Position numbers and translations under genes: made by a program | Notes under the pieces: model-generated | The model's input: the letters and a program-made list of their open reading frames with translations, nothing else | What the model was told of the DNA's origin: nothing | Databases searched by the model: none | In this document: piece by piece, positions 7,392-18,100 of the stretch | Numbering within the stretch: the stretch's first letter is position 1 | Layout: every line of letters begins with the position of its first letter | Source of the DNA: a virus | Length of the DNA stretch: 21,820 nucleotides | Reading direction: 5' to 3' (one strand) | IMG/VR virus record: IMGVR_UViG_3300010149_000216 | Span: 1-21,820 of that record

Positions 7392-7571
7392 TTGAAGAAT
7401 AAACAAATCAAATTTAAAGGAACAAAGAAAGAAGTTCCTGTTGTTGTAGAACCAGTGGTTGAAGAACCAAAGGTTGAAGTTAAGGTGGAAAAGAAAACAC
7501 CTAAAAAGAAAAGTAAAGTAAAGAAAAGTAAGAGTGTGACAAAAGATGACAGTACTAAAAAAACAGTTTGA
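7392..7571 (+). CDS. Lys-rich 59-aa protein with TTG start, unknown function
   Basis: This frame of 59 codons begins at TTG 7392 behind a strong ribosome-binding site and ends at TGA 7569-7571. The product is about one third Lys. A first part with FKGTKK is followed by a Val/Pro/Glu segment (VPVVVEPVVEEPKVEVKVE) and then a basic run (KKTPKKKSKVKKSKS). It has no hydrophobic core and is probably disordered. It overlaps the first chaperone gene by 26 nt. I do not recognise it. Its place between tube and chaperone genes suggests a tail-assembly accessory or a protein that binds acidic partners or nucleic acid. There is no in-frame ATG, so without the TTG start the gene would be missed. Confidence 0.55.
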   Translation: MKNKQIKFKGTKKEVPVVVEPVVEEPKVEVKVEKKTPKKKSKVKKSKSVTKDDSTKKTV

Positions 7572-7896
7572 TATAGGAAGCAAAAAAATATGGGTGCGTC
7601 AAGCATCCGGTATGGAACGACTAAGGTTTGAAACCGTATTGGCTAAAACCTTCCGTAAGTTTAAGCATTTTGGTGCAGACCAAGAGAAGTGGACTGACGA
7701 GCAACAAGAGGAATTTATGATTGCTCTTGAGGATGCAGGGGCTGGGATGTACGACCAGTTAGAAATATTAGTCCCCAAGTGCATCATCGACCCAATAGAC
7801 ATCAACCTCATAGACCGTGATACACTCATGGATATTTACGGTTTCGTGAGAGGCGATTCGGAGGTTGATGATTCGGCAGTCCCTTTGGACTCGTGA
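7546..7896 (+). CDS. Tail assembly chaperone, upstream (G-like) frame
   Basis: This 116-aa protein has the features of tail assembly chaperones encoded between the tube and tape measure: a short beta-rich start (QFDIGSKKIWVRQASGMERL), a long helical middle (RFETVLAKTFRKF, TDEQQEEFMIALEDAGAGM), then a C-terminal helix (DRDTLMDIYGFVRG) and an acidic end. These proteins coat the tape measure during tube polymerisation and are normally absent from the mature virion. GTGAC (7536-7540) lies 10 nt before the ATG. The stop TGA (7894-7896) lies just after a slippery heptamer and inside a hairpin, so a fraction of ribosomes should continue into the next frame. It overlaps the Lys-rich gene by 26 nt. 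Confidence 0.7.
   Translation: MTVLKKQFDIGSKKIWVRQASGMERLRFETVLAKTFRKFKHFGADQEKWTDEQQEEFMIALEDAGAGMYDQLEILVPKCIIDPIDINLIDRDTLMDIYGFVRGDSEVDDSAVPLDS
7881..7887 (+). promoter_or_regulatory. Slippery heptamer CCCTTTG for programmed -1 frameshifting
   Basis: In the frame of the upstream chaperone the codons read GTC CCT TTG, so the heptamer is parsed C CCT TTG, an exact X-XXY-YYZ pattern. After a one-base backward slip the tRNAs re-pair on CCC and TTT, and reading continues GGA CTC GTG AGC, which is the frame of the downstream chaperone ORF. That frame is closed by TGA TGA at 7866-7871 and open from 7872, so the heptamer lies inside the short window in which a slip can work. Confidence 0.8.
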
Positions 7897-8168
7897 GCAA
7901 AGTAGCACCTGCTCTTTGCTCGTCTTTCAAAGGCGTATTACCGTCCGACCTTCTAATGAAATATACAACGAAGGGAGGCAACAACAAACTTGAATATGAC
8001 TTAGCGGTTCTTGACAGCATACATCAGCAAGTCAAGCAAGCACAAGGCGATTCAAAGAAAGATGGGGCATCAATGGAGGCAAGGCGCAAGCAACGCCGTC
8101 AAGCCCGACAAGAATTAAGTGATGGTGATGCAGTCGAATTATTAAAACAAGGCGGCTTCATTCAATGA
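7893..8168 (+). CDS. Tail assembly chaperone, downstream (T-like) frame, probably made as a -1 frameshift fusion
   Basis: As a free-standing ORF this would start at GTG 7893 and give 91 aa. There is no GTGA or GGAGG element at a sensible distance before that GTG, which argues against independent initiation. A -1 slip at 7881-7887 would instead join 114 upstream codons to 93 downstream codons (7887-8165) in a 207-aa fusion, like the lambda gpG/gpGT pair. The added part has a Pro-containing motif (GVLPSDLLMKY), a helix (EYDLAVLDSIHQQVK), a charged basic helix (EARRKQRRQARQEL) and a short end with GDAVELLKQGG. In the known systems the fused T part contacts the tape measure and the ratio of G to GT matters for tail assembly. 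The tape measure follows 18 nt later. Confidence 0.7.
   Translation: MSKVAPALCSSFKGVLPSDLLMKYTTKGGNNKLEYDLAVLDSIHQQVKQAQGDSKKDGASMEARRKQRRQARQELSDGDAVELLKQGGFIQ
7895..7921 (+). promoter_or_regulatory. Frameshift-stimulating stem-loop
   Basis: GAGCAAAG (7895-7902) pairs perfectly with CTTTGCTC (7914-7921). Within the loop AGC (7904-7906) pairs with GCT (7911-7913), leaving T7903 bulged and a four-base loop ACCT. The result is an 11-bp stem with one bulge. Two more G-U pairs are possible at the base. It starts 7 nt after the slippery site, the usual spacing for -1 frameshift stimulators, and contains part of the zero-frame stop codon. Confidence 0.75.
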
Positions 8169-8171
8169 TAT

Positions 8172-8180
8172 AGGGGAGAT
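8172..8180 (+). promoter_or_regulatory. Ribosome-binding site of the tape measure gene
   Basis: AGGGGAGAT precedes ATG 8187 by six bases in an 18-nt spacer. It matches the GGAG part of the site, whereas many other genes here use the GTGA part. Confidence 0.5.
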
Positions 8181-8186
8181 GATGAT

Positions 8187-11100
8187 ATGACACGAATTGG
8201 CGCATCCCAAGCGTTCTTTAACATTGTCGCTCAGTTTAACGCTGAGAAACTCATCACTGATGCGAGAAGCCTACGAACAGTAATGAAATCTGTTGGTTTA
8301 GATACTTACGAGGCTATGCTAAAGCCTTTTGAAGATTTCAATACAGTCATAAACGAAGGCATAGATATGGTCAAGGACTTATCAGTAGAACTTGGTAAGG
8401 CTGGTGTTGAGTTTGAAAAATTCTTTGGTGCGGAAGATATTATTGAAACGAGAGATGCAATAATACAATTAGGACAAGCATATAATCAAACCTTTAGTGA
8501 TGCGTTGGCCGCTGGTTCAAGGGCGGCGCAAGTTGCTAATCTTATCGGTAGGGAGAATGTTGATATTCTTACTGAGCAAGGTATGATACTTGCTGAGATT
8601 TCCGACTTGACTACCGAAGAGGCGCAGAAGGGTATAATCAAATTACAACAGCAGACTGGTGTGTTATTTGCAGGTAGAAGTCAAGCCGAGTTTGAACAAT
8701 TAGGATTGTTACAACAGCGAGCGATTTTGTTAGAAGGTTCGGCAACAGCATTAAACTCTCTTAACACAATTGCTAACAGGTCGGTTGCTCTTGAAGGTGA
8801 TTTGGTTCAAACTATGACAAACTTCGCCGCACAGGGTAAATTGGCTGGAGATAGTTTTCACTTTATGGCGGCGGCTTCGGCAGTTATGCTTGAGGCTGGT
8901 GAAGAGGCTGGTACTGCTGGTCGTGCTTTGCGTATGACATACGCTCGTCTTGGTGGTAATATCAACGGGACTGCTGATAAGTTAGAGGCTATGGGCTTCC
9001 AACTTAGACAAGAGAATGGCGAAATGAAAACCATGCAAAACATTCTCCAAGAGTTAAGTGACAAAGGATTCCACAAGTTAAGTGGTCAGCAAAAGCAGAA
9101 TATTGCACAGATTATTGCTGGTAACAGGCACTATGTCCGTTTCATTAAGTTGATGGAGAATTTCGGTAGGGCTACTGAACTTGCTAAAGACGGTTTAGCA
9201 GGGTTTGATGACGCTGGAGAACAGGCCGAGAAAGCACTTAGCGATGTATCAAATCAATTAGAAATCCAAGAAAAGAGACTCGAAACTTACCAAGCCGCTG
9301 TCGGTAGAGGTTTGGGGGAGTTTATGGTTGGCGAGGCTGAAAGAAAAGCCGACTTTATGGAGGTGACTCACACAATCCAAGAAAGTACAGGTGCTTTAGG
9401 TGAAATGGCGGGTCGTATGAAGGCTACATTAGAAATGACTGGTGGATTCATTAAGTTGGGTATAGCAGTTAGGTCGCTTGGTATCGGTATGGAGATTATG
9501 GATAGCGTTCAAAGAAGCATGATGAATGTCGAGATTGCTAACAGAACTCTCCACAGCAAGCAAGCGGATTATTATGAAGGTAGAAGAGATTTGACCGAAC
9601 ACGAAAAGACAGGTTTGAAAGTAATACAACAACTAACTCAAGGGGTAAATTACCACATGGAACAGCAAAATCTCTTAAAGAAAATCGCTTTGCCTTTACA
9701 AAGAGATTTGAAAACCGTAGTCCAAGAGAGGGCTGAAATTGAAGAGAAGGCTGTCGAGAGAGGCGAGAAAATGGAAGCCGCCGCTATCGAAAGATTAGCG
9801 TCACAAAAAGCATTAACAAGTATAGCCGCCGCTGGAGAAAGCATATCCGCTAAAAGAGATGCTCAGCATCAATATATGTTAGACAAGGGTATTAACTCAA
9901 GACAAAGGCTTCTTGATGTAATGAATGACGAAAGTGCAACTCAAAGGGCTATGACAAGCCAATTACAATCCCACATTGAATTCGCTGGAAGGATAAGAGG
10001 TGAAGATAGAAAGAGACTGCATACTAATCACAAGTTAAATCGTGTTATGCACGATGGATTACAGATGATGGCTTCTGCTAACATGGTCGGTAGGGCGATA
10101 AGACACCAAGAAGGCGAGGCAGTCAAGGTATCAATAAGAAAAATACTGGCTGATAAAGAGATGACTGCTGAAATGAAAGACCAACTCAAAATTATGGATA
10201 AGTCTTTTGAAAAGCAAAGGTCGTCAGCAGAAGCGGGTAGTGAACAAGAAAAGCATTTTGACAGTATGCTAAAGACTACTGAGAAATTAGGTAAAGCACT
10301 AAAGAGTGGTACATTCAAAACAGGTATAGGTGAAGGGTTATTTAGTGGTACGGATTTCAAAAACTTTGAGAAGATAATGAAGGATTTTCAAGGCAGATAC
10401 ATACAGACTTCACAAGTAATTGACTTAATGAATATGGCTATGTTAGATAGTGGCGAGTTGCATAAGAGACTCAGTGCCGCACAAGCAGTTGAAGCAGAAC
10501 TACACAAAGAAGCAATCCCCGATAGAGAAAGAATTGTTGAGTTGATGAGAGACGATGCTGAATTGACTGCTAAATTAACGCCGCTAATAGATGAAATGAC
10601 TGCCGCTGAGACAAATGCCGCTGATGCGGCGGCAAAGAAAGCAGAAGCCATACAGATAGCGAAAGGTATTAGGGAAGATACTGCGGGGCTTATAGATTCT
10701 GAAATAAATAGAGAAGAAAAAATGACGATGGCAAATGCTGAGGCGGCACAGGTACGGCAAAACTTCAATGCTAACTTAGGAACTACTGCGTCTTTGATGG
10801 GAGGTTTGATAAAAGGGACTACTGGTGCTACATTATCTATGGTAGGTATGGGGGCGCAGTTATCAATGATGACTTATGAATTAGGTGGTTCTGCGAAAAA
10901 ATTACTTGAAACAAAATACGCCGCACACGCAACGGCTATGGGTCTTGATGCTACGACTATGTCCGGACAGCGCACAACATTAATGTTTAAAACATTAGGT
11001 AGTGTTCTAAAAGTAGCCTTACCAATATTAGCGATTACTGCGGTTTTTGATGCGATTGCTAAAGGGGCGCAAAGAGCCGCTGAAAACCTTGAGGAATTAG

Positions 11101-12158
11101 AAGATGCGTTCACGGCAGTCGCTTCTGCACAACAAAAATTATTGACTGAGGGTGCTGGAAGCAACACTTTATTTGCAGGTAATCAAGCATTAGCAAATCT
11201 ATTAGGTCTTGATGATATATCACTAAAGGAGTTGTCGGAAAATACTGATTTGCTTGACCATTACTTGACGACAATTAAGGATTCTGCTTTGGACTTAGAT
11301 GATACTACTGGTGCTGGTTTAAAAGACATAACGGCACAATTAGAATTGCTACACGCATTAATGAATGAAAGCAGTACATCCGATAGCGACTTAATGGGAG
11401 ATTATGTAGATAACATTCATGAATTGATGACTATAACTAAAGGTGCAGAAGGTTGGTGGGACACATTTACAAGCACAATCACTCCTTTTGAGGCTAATTA
11501 TAGTACGAAGGAAAGACAAGCCACACGAGATTTCGTCCGAGACATGAGAGATGTAGGTAAATTAAGTGATGAGGTTATGGAAAATGCAGGGGCTGAATTC
11601 GTAGGTGGTGACGGCGCACTTGATAATCTTAGAAGAAATATGGTATTTAGTCGAGATGCTCTAAAAACAACTATTAGAATGACTGTTATGATGCTTGAAG
11701 ATGGTGTTACTTTAACTGAGGAACAGTTAGAAGCCTTTGAGCAAATGGGTAGTGGACAATTTTTTAAGGATATAGTTAAAAATATCCGTAAGATGAATGA
11801 CTTAGTTATTAGTGGTGATGAATCAGCGTTGATGATGGAAAATTTAAAACTGGTAATAGATGATACTCTTGGTGATGACTCTTTAGGGTTAAATGCGGCA
11901 TCGGATAATATACAGAATTTGACTGATGACCTAACTAACTTTAGCAACGCAAGAGAAGAATTATTCTTTGGTGGTAAGTACGGAAATGTCACCGGCTCTC
12001 TCTACAAGCAAGTAGTCACGCAAGGAGTAGGTGTACTTTACAACAAACAAGAAGTCATAGTCAGCAATGTGTTTCACGGATTCTTTAACGAACAAGAAGC
12101 CGGAGACAGAATAGGTAGAATAGTAGAGGATAAGATTAGGGCATTCCAAGCCCGATAA
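8187..12158 (+). CDS. Tail tape measure protein (TP901 family-like)
   Basis: This 1323-aa protein is nearly all alpha-helical. The N-terminal third carries the TP901-type core. An EAGTAGRALRMTYARLGG motif (about residues 236-255) matches the G-x-x-x-L-R-x-x-x-x-x-L pattern of that family. Before it come helices with FEKFFGAEDIIETRDAII and NIANRS-like turns. Long charged coiled-coil follows (about 330-860), then two hydrophobic stretches near residues 867-895 (MGGLIKGTTGATLSMVGMG) and 934-962 (LGSVLKVALPILAITAVFD). These may insert into the host membrane during DNA ejection. At about 0.15 nm per residue the tail would be near 200 nm. Size, position after the chaperones and before the hub, and the family motif all agree. 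No peptidase or lysozyme domain is evident inside it. Confidence 0.88.
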   Translation: MTRIGASQAFFNIVAQFNAEKLITDARSLRTVMKSVGLDTYEAMLKPFEDFNTVINEGIDMVKDLSVELGKAGVEFEKFFGAEDIIETRDAIIQLGQAYNQTFSDALAAGSRAAQVANLIGRENVDILTEQGMILAEISDLTTEEAQKGIIKLQQQTGVLFAGRSQAEFEQLGLLQQRAILLEGSATALNSLNTIANRSVALEGDLVQTMTNFAAQGKLAGDSFHFMAAASAVMLEAGEEAGTAGRALRMTYARLGGNINGTADKLEAMGFQLRQENGEMKTMQNILQELSDKGFHKLSGQQKQNIAQIIAGNRHYVRFIKLMENFGRATELAKDGLAGFDDAGEQAEKALSDVSNQLEIQEKRLETYQAAVGRGLGEFMVGEAERKADFMEVTHTIQESTGALGEMAGRMKATLEMTGGFIKLGIAVRSLGIGMEIMDSVQRSMMNVEIANRTLHSKQADYYEGRRDLTEHEKTGLKVIQQLTQGVNYHMEQQNLLKKIALPLQRDLKTVVQERAEIEEKAVERGEKMEAAAIERLASQKALTSIAAAGESISAKRDAQHQYMLDKGINSRQRLLDVMNDESATQRAMTSQLQSHIEFAGRIRGEDRKRLHTNHKLNRVMHDGLQMMASANMVGRAIRHQEGEAVKVSIRKILADKEMTAEMKDQLKIMDKSFEKQRSSAEAGSEQEKHFDSMLKTTEKLGKALKSGTFKTGIGEGLFSGTDFKNFEKIMKDFQGRYIQTSQVIDLMNMAMLDSGELHKRLSAAQAVEAELHKEAIPDRERIVELMRDDAELTAKLTPLIDEMTAAETNAADAAAKKAEAIQIAKGIREDTAGLIDSEINREEKMTMANAEAAQVRQNFNANLGTTASLMGGLIKGTTGATLSMVGMGAQLSMMTYELGGSAKKLLETKYAAHATAMGLDATTMSGQRTTLMFKTLGSVLKVALPILAITAVFDAIAKGAQRAAENLEELEDAFTAVASAQQKLLTEGAGSNTLFAGNQALANLLGLDDISLKELSENTDLLDHYLTTIKDSALDLDDTTGAGLKDITAQLELLHALMNESSTSDSDLMGDYVDNIHELMTITKGAEGWWDTFTSTITPFEANYSTKERQATRDFVRDMRDVGKLSDEVMENAGAEFVGGDGALDNLRRNMVFSRDALKTTIRMTVMMLEDGVTLTEEQLEAFEQMGSGQFFKDIVKNIRKMNDLVISGDESALMMENLKLVIDDTLGDDSLGLNAASDNIQNLTDDLTNFSNAREELFFGGKYGNVTGSLYKQVVTQGVGVLYNKQEVIVSNVFHGFFNEQEAGDRIGRIVEDKIRAFQAR

Positions 12159-12163
12159 GCAAA

Positions 12164-12168
12164 GTGAT
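12164..12168 (+). promoter_or_regulatory. GTGAT ribosome-binding core deciding the ATG start of the hub gene
   Basis: GTGAT begins exactly 9 nt before ATG 12173. It is in frame, so it can be mistaken for a GTG start that adds three residues. The same spacing occurs before many genes here, which supports the role of a ribosome-binding site. Confidence 0.5.
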
Positions 12169-12172
12169 TAGT

Positions 12173-15100
12173 ATGGTAAGAACAACAGAAAGAAAATTGA
12201 CATTTTGGTTGGCTGGTTATTACGATGACTTTACCAATGCTAAAGCAGTCCCCGACGACTCAAACATAATGGGTAGCACTTGGAAATCAATAGAAACTCA
12301 CGCAGGTAATCCCCTTAATGGGTTATCACCTTACAATCCCCGATACAAATACGCATGGTTCGTACGAGGGACTGGTGCTTCGGGTGCTGATTTTAACGGA
12401 TTTAGTAGTATGTCTGCTATAGCACAGGCAGATAGATACTTACACAACAATAAATTAGGGGAATGGTTGACATTTGACCCCGAATGGTACAATCAAGGTC
12501 AGTATGAAGGGACTACTCATATTCAATATCCCGATTCTAAAACCAACGCCAACAGGCAAAAATTTGATGGGGCTACTGGTTTAATAGGTGCGGCCTATGA
12601 CTCAGCAGACCCAAAAGAAGGTTTCTTGATATTCTGTAATGGCTACAATACTCAAGGTCAATATTATGCTTTCACTGGTAATACTGATTCGTCCTATGGT
12701 CGTGACGATATGGTTTGGATTAACGATGAATCCGGTGGTTTTCTAAACAGTGCGGCTGGTGAACCTAATAATGCGCCAGCACCTACATACAGAATAGACA
12801 CTCATTTAGCGGGAGTCTATACTGGCGAAGTTGTAACCGACTTTGATGTTGTTACTGGCGGCACACCCTCCGGTGGGGGTGGTGCGTCAATGTTTCTACC
12901 ACCCATACATAGCCCAAGTCGTTCTCCATTCTTAGTACAAGAAATCTATAACAGTGCCGCAAGTGGATTTATCCCCACTTTGGTTTATCAAGGCTCTTTG
13001 AATTGTAAGGGAGATAATGACATATTCACAATTAGAATCTGCCCTATGTCTAACACACCATCAACAGGTGGTAAAACAAAACTTCTATTTGGTAATTCAA
13101 ACAACCCAATTGGTATAACAAGCGGAACAAGTGGCGACAGTACCGACGGAACTTACGCAGTAGATTATTTGTTAACTACAAAGCCTTACGGTGCGATGTT
13201 AAACTTGGATGGTTGGGATGCTGATTTTATTGATAGTCAAAGTATTGGTAAGTGGGATGACTACGAGTTCATACTTGACTTTACAAATCAAAATTATGAA
13301 GTTGCGATAAACGGTGGTGCGACTGGCGGAGGTGTTTCTTTCAATGCACATCCCGATGGTAGAGATTGGACTCCAGCAGACTTCTATGGTTGGGAATTGC
13401 AGGTTGAGTACACAGTCAATAAAGCGACTATCTTGGTTGATAGAGTAGGTGTTTGTAGACATTTAAATGATTTCCCAGCCAATACTCAAACTGGTATTGT
13501 ACAAAACATAACGCCTATTGGTGCAACAATGAACTTCGATGCTCAAGTAAATAGTGAGAGCAGAATGACTGTCAATATCACTGACGACGAAAATACATTA
13601 AAATTACTTGAATTCTTTAATGGTTCTTCTTATGGTGACTGGTCACTATTAGCATTTAGAGATAATATAGACAGGCCGTTTTATAGAGGTGGTCTAAAAA
13701 GTATGAATCATATATTCAATGCCGCTGACAGAACACCGACAATTACAATTACTTCTACCGATTATTTTGAAAATTTGAATCGACAAATACCACTATGGGA
13801 ATTAGGAGAAAGTGGGGATGTTGATTCTACGGCTATAGTAGCATACAACAGGCAAGATTCGCAAAACAGAATATCTACATATTACTTCGGTGCAAGTCCG
13901 TTAGAAGTTGGAAATGCCTCTTTAGGATTTAACGAAGTTGAAGATGGTACAGGTGTTTGGGAAGAACATATAGATTCAAGAATGAGATTGAGGTCTGCTC
14001 ACCCAATCCAAATGTATAATGATGAAGATGGGTTTGGAATTAACGATGCCTATACTACATGGGATGAAGCAATAAGTAATTCGTTTGCTACATCAGCCGC
14101 ACAGTATAGAAGCCTACATTCTCGCTGGATTCAAGATTTACCTAAGTCTCAATGGGTCAAGCATTTATTTGGTAGAATTCAAAAAGAACCATTACTAACT
14201 ACTTCCCTTGTATCTAATTTTAATAGAGGTGACTCTACATTAACTCTCAGTGCCGGTGCTGAAACACTTAAAGATGGCGGTCATATTGAATTTGTGTATA
14301 GTGACGGTAGAACCGATAGTGGGATAGTCACCAGCGCAACTCATAGCGAAGAATATACTGATATACAAGTAGCATGGCTTCATCCCTACACTACTGTTAA
14401 CAATCAAAATCCTTACAATAATAATACTGGTCACTTACTTGGTAATATATCCTATCCCTACACATTAGCAGTAGCCTTAGTTCCCACCACAGTTGATTTA
14501 CACCACAGGGTCTTTAAAATAACTGGGTCACAATGGCAGATATTTAACAACGAATGGGGATTTACTAAATTACCGATACAGGTTAGAAAACCCAACGCTT
14601 CTGCTACTACTATTACTTATGACATCTATACATTAAGCAAACCAGTCTCATATAATTCTTTTGGCATCAATATCATGACAGGAGAACCGTATAATGTAAA
14701 TGATTGGCGTTCATCTGCTTCTGCGGGTAATGGTAATCATCTTTTAAAATACTATGGTACGCCGTTAAAAACTAATAGAGTTAATTGGAACGACATTACT
14801 ACTGATGATGGTCTTAGTCAATATTATGTAGATTATGTTTGGAACAACAAGCAGATTGCTACACCTACAAATGGTCATAAAGTAGATGCAACAGCAAAAA
14901 GTTTTGCTCAAAGGCAATCCCAAGCCGCAAATAATACTAACTGCTTTTGGAGGAATCCTACTACTAATAATGTTATGAATTCGTTTGTCTCAGTGGGTGG
15001 GGAAGGGACGAGTAGTGCTAATATTAATTTAGGAGAGCCGCTGATAGTCACAAATGTTCGAGGTGGAAATACAGTTTGTCAGTTAGCCAGCCCTAATTTC

Positions 15101-18100
15101 TTTCAATTAAACCATACTATAACTGTACTTGGAAACCCAAGAGTCAATGTTTTGAATATGAAGGATGATTTTAAGCACTTATATGTACTGTGGGCTGATA
15201 TGAGAAACAATGGTAATGCTAATGCAGATGCTTATTTTAGAAAAGACGAATTCGGTTTGATGAAACCGACCAGTCAAAACTACGAACTTTCTCTTGTATT
15301 TGGCGACCAAAATACTGATTCCGGTGAAGAACGCCAAGAATTTGTTGATTTAGTTACAGGCGAAGATTATGATATATGGGAAATGAGTAGTACTGACCCA
15401 TTAACAGGTGCTAAGTGGTCTGCGGTGTCCGGTGGTTCAAACAGCGAAAGTGATTCTAAATATCACAATTGGGAAGATAAGGCAGGGGCGTTTTTAATCA
15501 TAGATACTTCTAAATTTTTCAATCTTAACACTAAATCAAACGGCGGAATGTCGGGTCAAATAGCAGGTGGTCGAAAAGAAGTAAATGACTACATTGTTGA
15601 AACAGAAGGATTCCCTATCTTGTTAGATAATTACTGGAAAAGAGCAACAACTACACCAGCAAACATATCAAACTACAAGGCTTGGAGTCCGTACCATTTC
15701 CTAACTGATAATGAAACTACTACTCTTAGAGAAGAAGTTAGATTTGGTGATAGGGCTATACAACTAACAGACTCCATCATAATTGATAAAGGTGATGTAT
15801 GGTCTAATACTTGGAGAATGCAAACGAGTAAAATTATTAGTGCAAGCAAAGAAGAAATCATACATTTTAATACTCATGGTAAAGTAGCAAGTAAGCAGAT
15901 GACCATAACCGCTACCGACCCATACACTGGTGTTTCCGTTAATAATGCTGGATTCATAGTAGGTAATCCTACCTCTTCCGACATTGGTGACTTGAACTAC
16001 TTAAGAGACGGTCACTTTATTAAAATAAGTAACTCTACAACCACTCCGTCAATAGACGGGACTTATAGACTAAGTATTCATAATAACTGCTTAACTGGCG
16101 ACCCTAATTGGGTAGGTAGAGTAGAGTTACCCAATGTCCTACTTCTTGGTGGTGGTGTTGCGGATATTGAGGCTGAACATACTTACAAATTAAATAGGCT
16201 CGACAATTTAGGCACAGTAGACACAGCCACTAACACACCTAATACATGGGACGGTTCATCTTACTCTAATATAGCAATAACTTCTACCTTTTTAGTTAAT
16301 CAAAGTTTAAATGTGTCCTGTGATTCGGGGACTAACACTATACAATTCGTTGGTTTATTGGCCGCTACTGATTGGAGATGGTTTGGCTTTCAACAGGGTA
16401 TGCAAATCAATTTAGTAAGTCTAACCAACCCTTCTAATAACGGTATTCACACGATACTTGATATGCAAGATAGCGGAACTGGTGTATTTGATACCATAGT
16501 AGTTGAAAACATAACAGCAAGCGAAACTTATGCCAGCAATGTGACAATAACTGATTATTATTACAACGGTAATTCTGCCGACTGGTTAATAAATAATAAA
16601 CCACTTAAAGGAGTGAGGATAGCACCTAATTTGACACAATATAAGAATACTACTACTGGTGCGAACCCTTATCACGAAGGGGCTGTAATACCAATACCAT
16701 TAGACGAAGATAATGGCTATACTGACGCTGTGGTTTATGCAAATGCGTCATCAATATTCCCTATGAGACTGATGATGCAGATGCAAGGATTTATCAAAAA
16801 TAAAGGCTCAATGACATTCAATGAGCATGATAAATTTAGAGTAACATATTTAGATTCATTAACTAAAAATTGGCTAAATCAAGCAAATTTATTAGGCATC
16901 CCCGATATAGGTACAATACCGAGAACCGACTCTATGAATATAGGGCAAAAAGATGCTATGACAAGCGGTAGGGCTGGTGTCATAACAGCAGTAGCAATCC
17001 CCCCAGCAACACCAGCGGGGACTAACGATTTCTTTTCATCGAATCACGGTTTAGTTACTGGCGACACTATTGAAATCATAAGTAACAATGTCCTTTCATC
17101 AATTAGTGTACCACCTTACTCTACTCAATATGTGGTGACTGCTTTAAACGCTGACGAAATTAGAATCACAACTGATAATACATCTTCACCTACTCACTTA
17201 GGTATGTGGCGTAAGATAGGTTCTGTTGATACATTTGGTAGTATAGTAGATTGTAGAAATACTACAATATCAAATATTTACTCACAGGTTAGACAGGTTA
17301 GTGGAGTCGGTGATACTAATGGCGTTAGAAGTGTGTTTTCTTATTACATGAGTAGGGATTCTAAACCTGCATTTAGACCCACATACGGTAATGGGTTTGT
17401 TTTCAATGACGACAATATCAAAGTATCGTCACTTGTCACACAAGGCTCAAGCCAAATATCTAATGTTAGGGTATTTTATGGTGCGGAAGGTAATTATGTA
17501 GACTATCCGCAAGTGGGTTTAGGTGCTAAACCGAGATGGGAAATAATACAAGCACCTCAATTGTCATCAAGTGACGAAGCATTAGTTGTAGCGAAGCAAG
17601 AGTTTGAGAAGAGAAAGAGAACACCTATGCAAATAAATGCTCAAATAACAAAACTAAATGATAAACACACGCTTGACGGTGCTAACGATAGAATGCTATA
17701 CAACGCTCGCTTTGGTTACATAGCCGACCAATCAAGGACTATTCCGTTCTATAAAAGTGTTAGTGGTAATGCATTCGACCATGCTATGTATTGGACGAGT
17801 TTAAGAGGCGGTAATCTCTTTACAGGAATACAAAACGCTCTTGATGGTAGATTAGGTACTTCGACATCCCCTTCGGGTTCAACAGTTTTAGCGCAAGATA
17901 ATTATAATTGGTATGGTGCTAACTCAGTATCTTATGCAACCCAAGTAGTTCATATCCCACATGGTATGCCTAAGTCAAGTAATGATACAGCGGCGGCAGG
18001 TAAAGTAAAAGCCGATGGTCGCTTGAGGATAGTTATTGATATTGCGCCCGAAACTGCATCACAAAAACTAAATTCCGGTACTGAAATTGACAACGGGACA

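Noticed and set aside
7557-7563. Run of seven A residues in the overlap of the Lys-rich gene and chaperone gene, a possible slippage site
   Set aside because: Joining the two frames would need a +1 shift or loss of one A, not the usual -1 slip, and the chaperone has its own ATG with GTGAC at a good distance. Kept only as a remote possibility.
11498-11992. 164-aa minus-strand frame inside the tape measure
   Set aside because: Ser/Leu-rich shadow of a helical gene, without a start signal or known motif; the plus-strand gene is clearly real.
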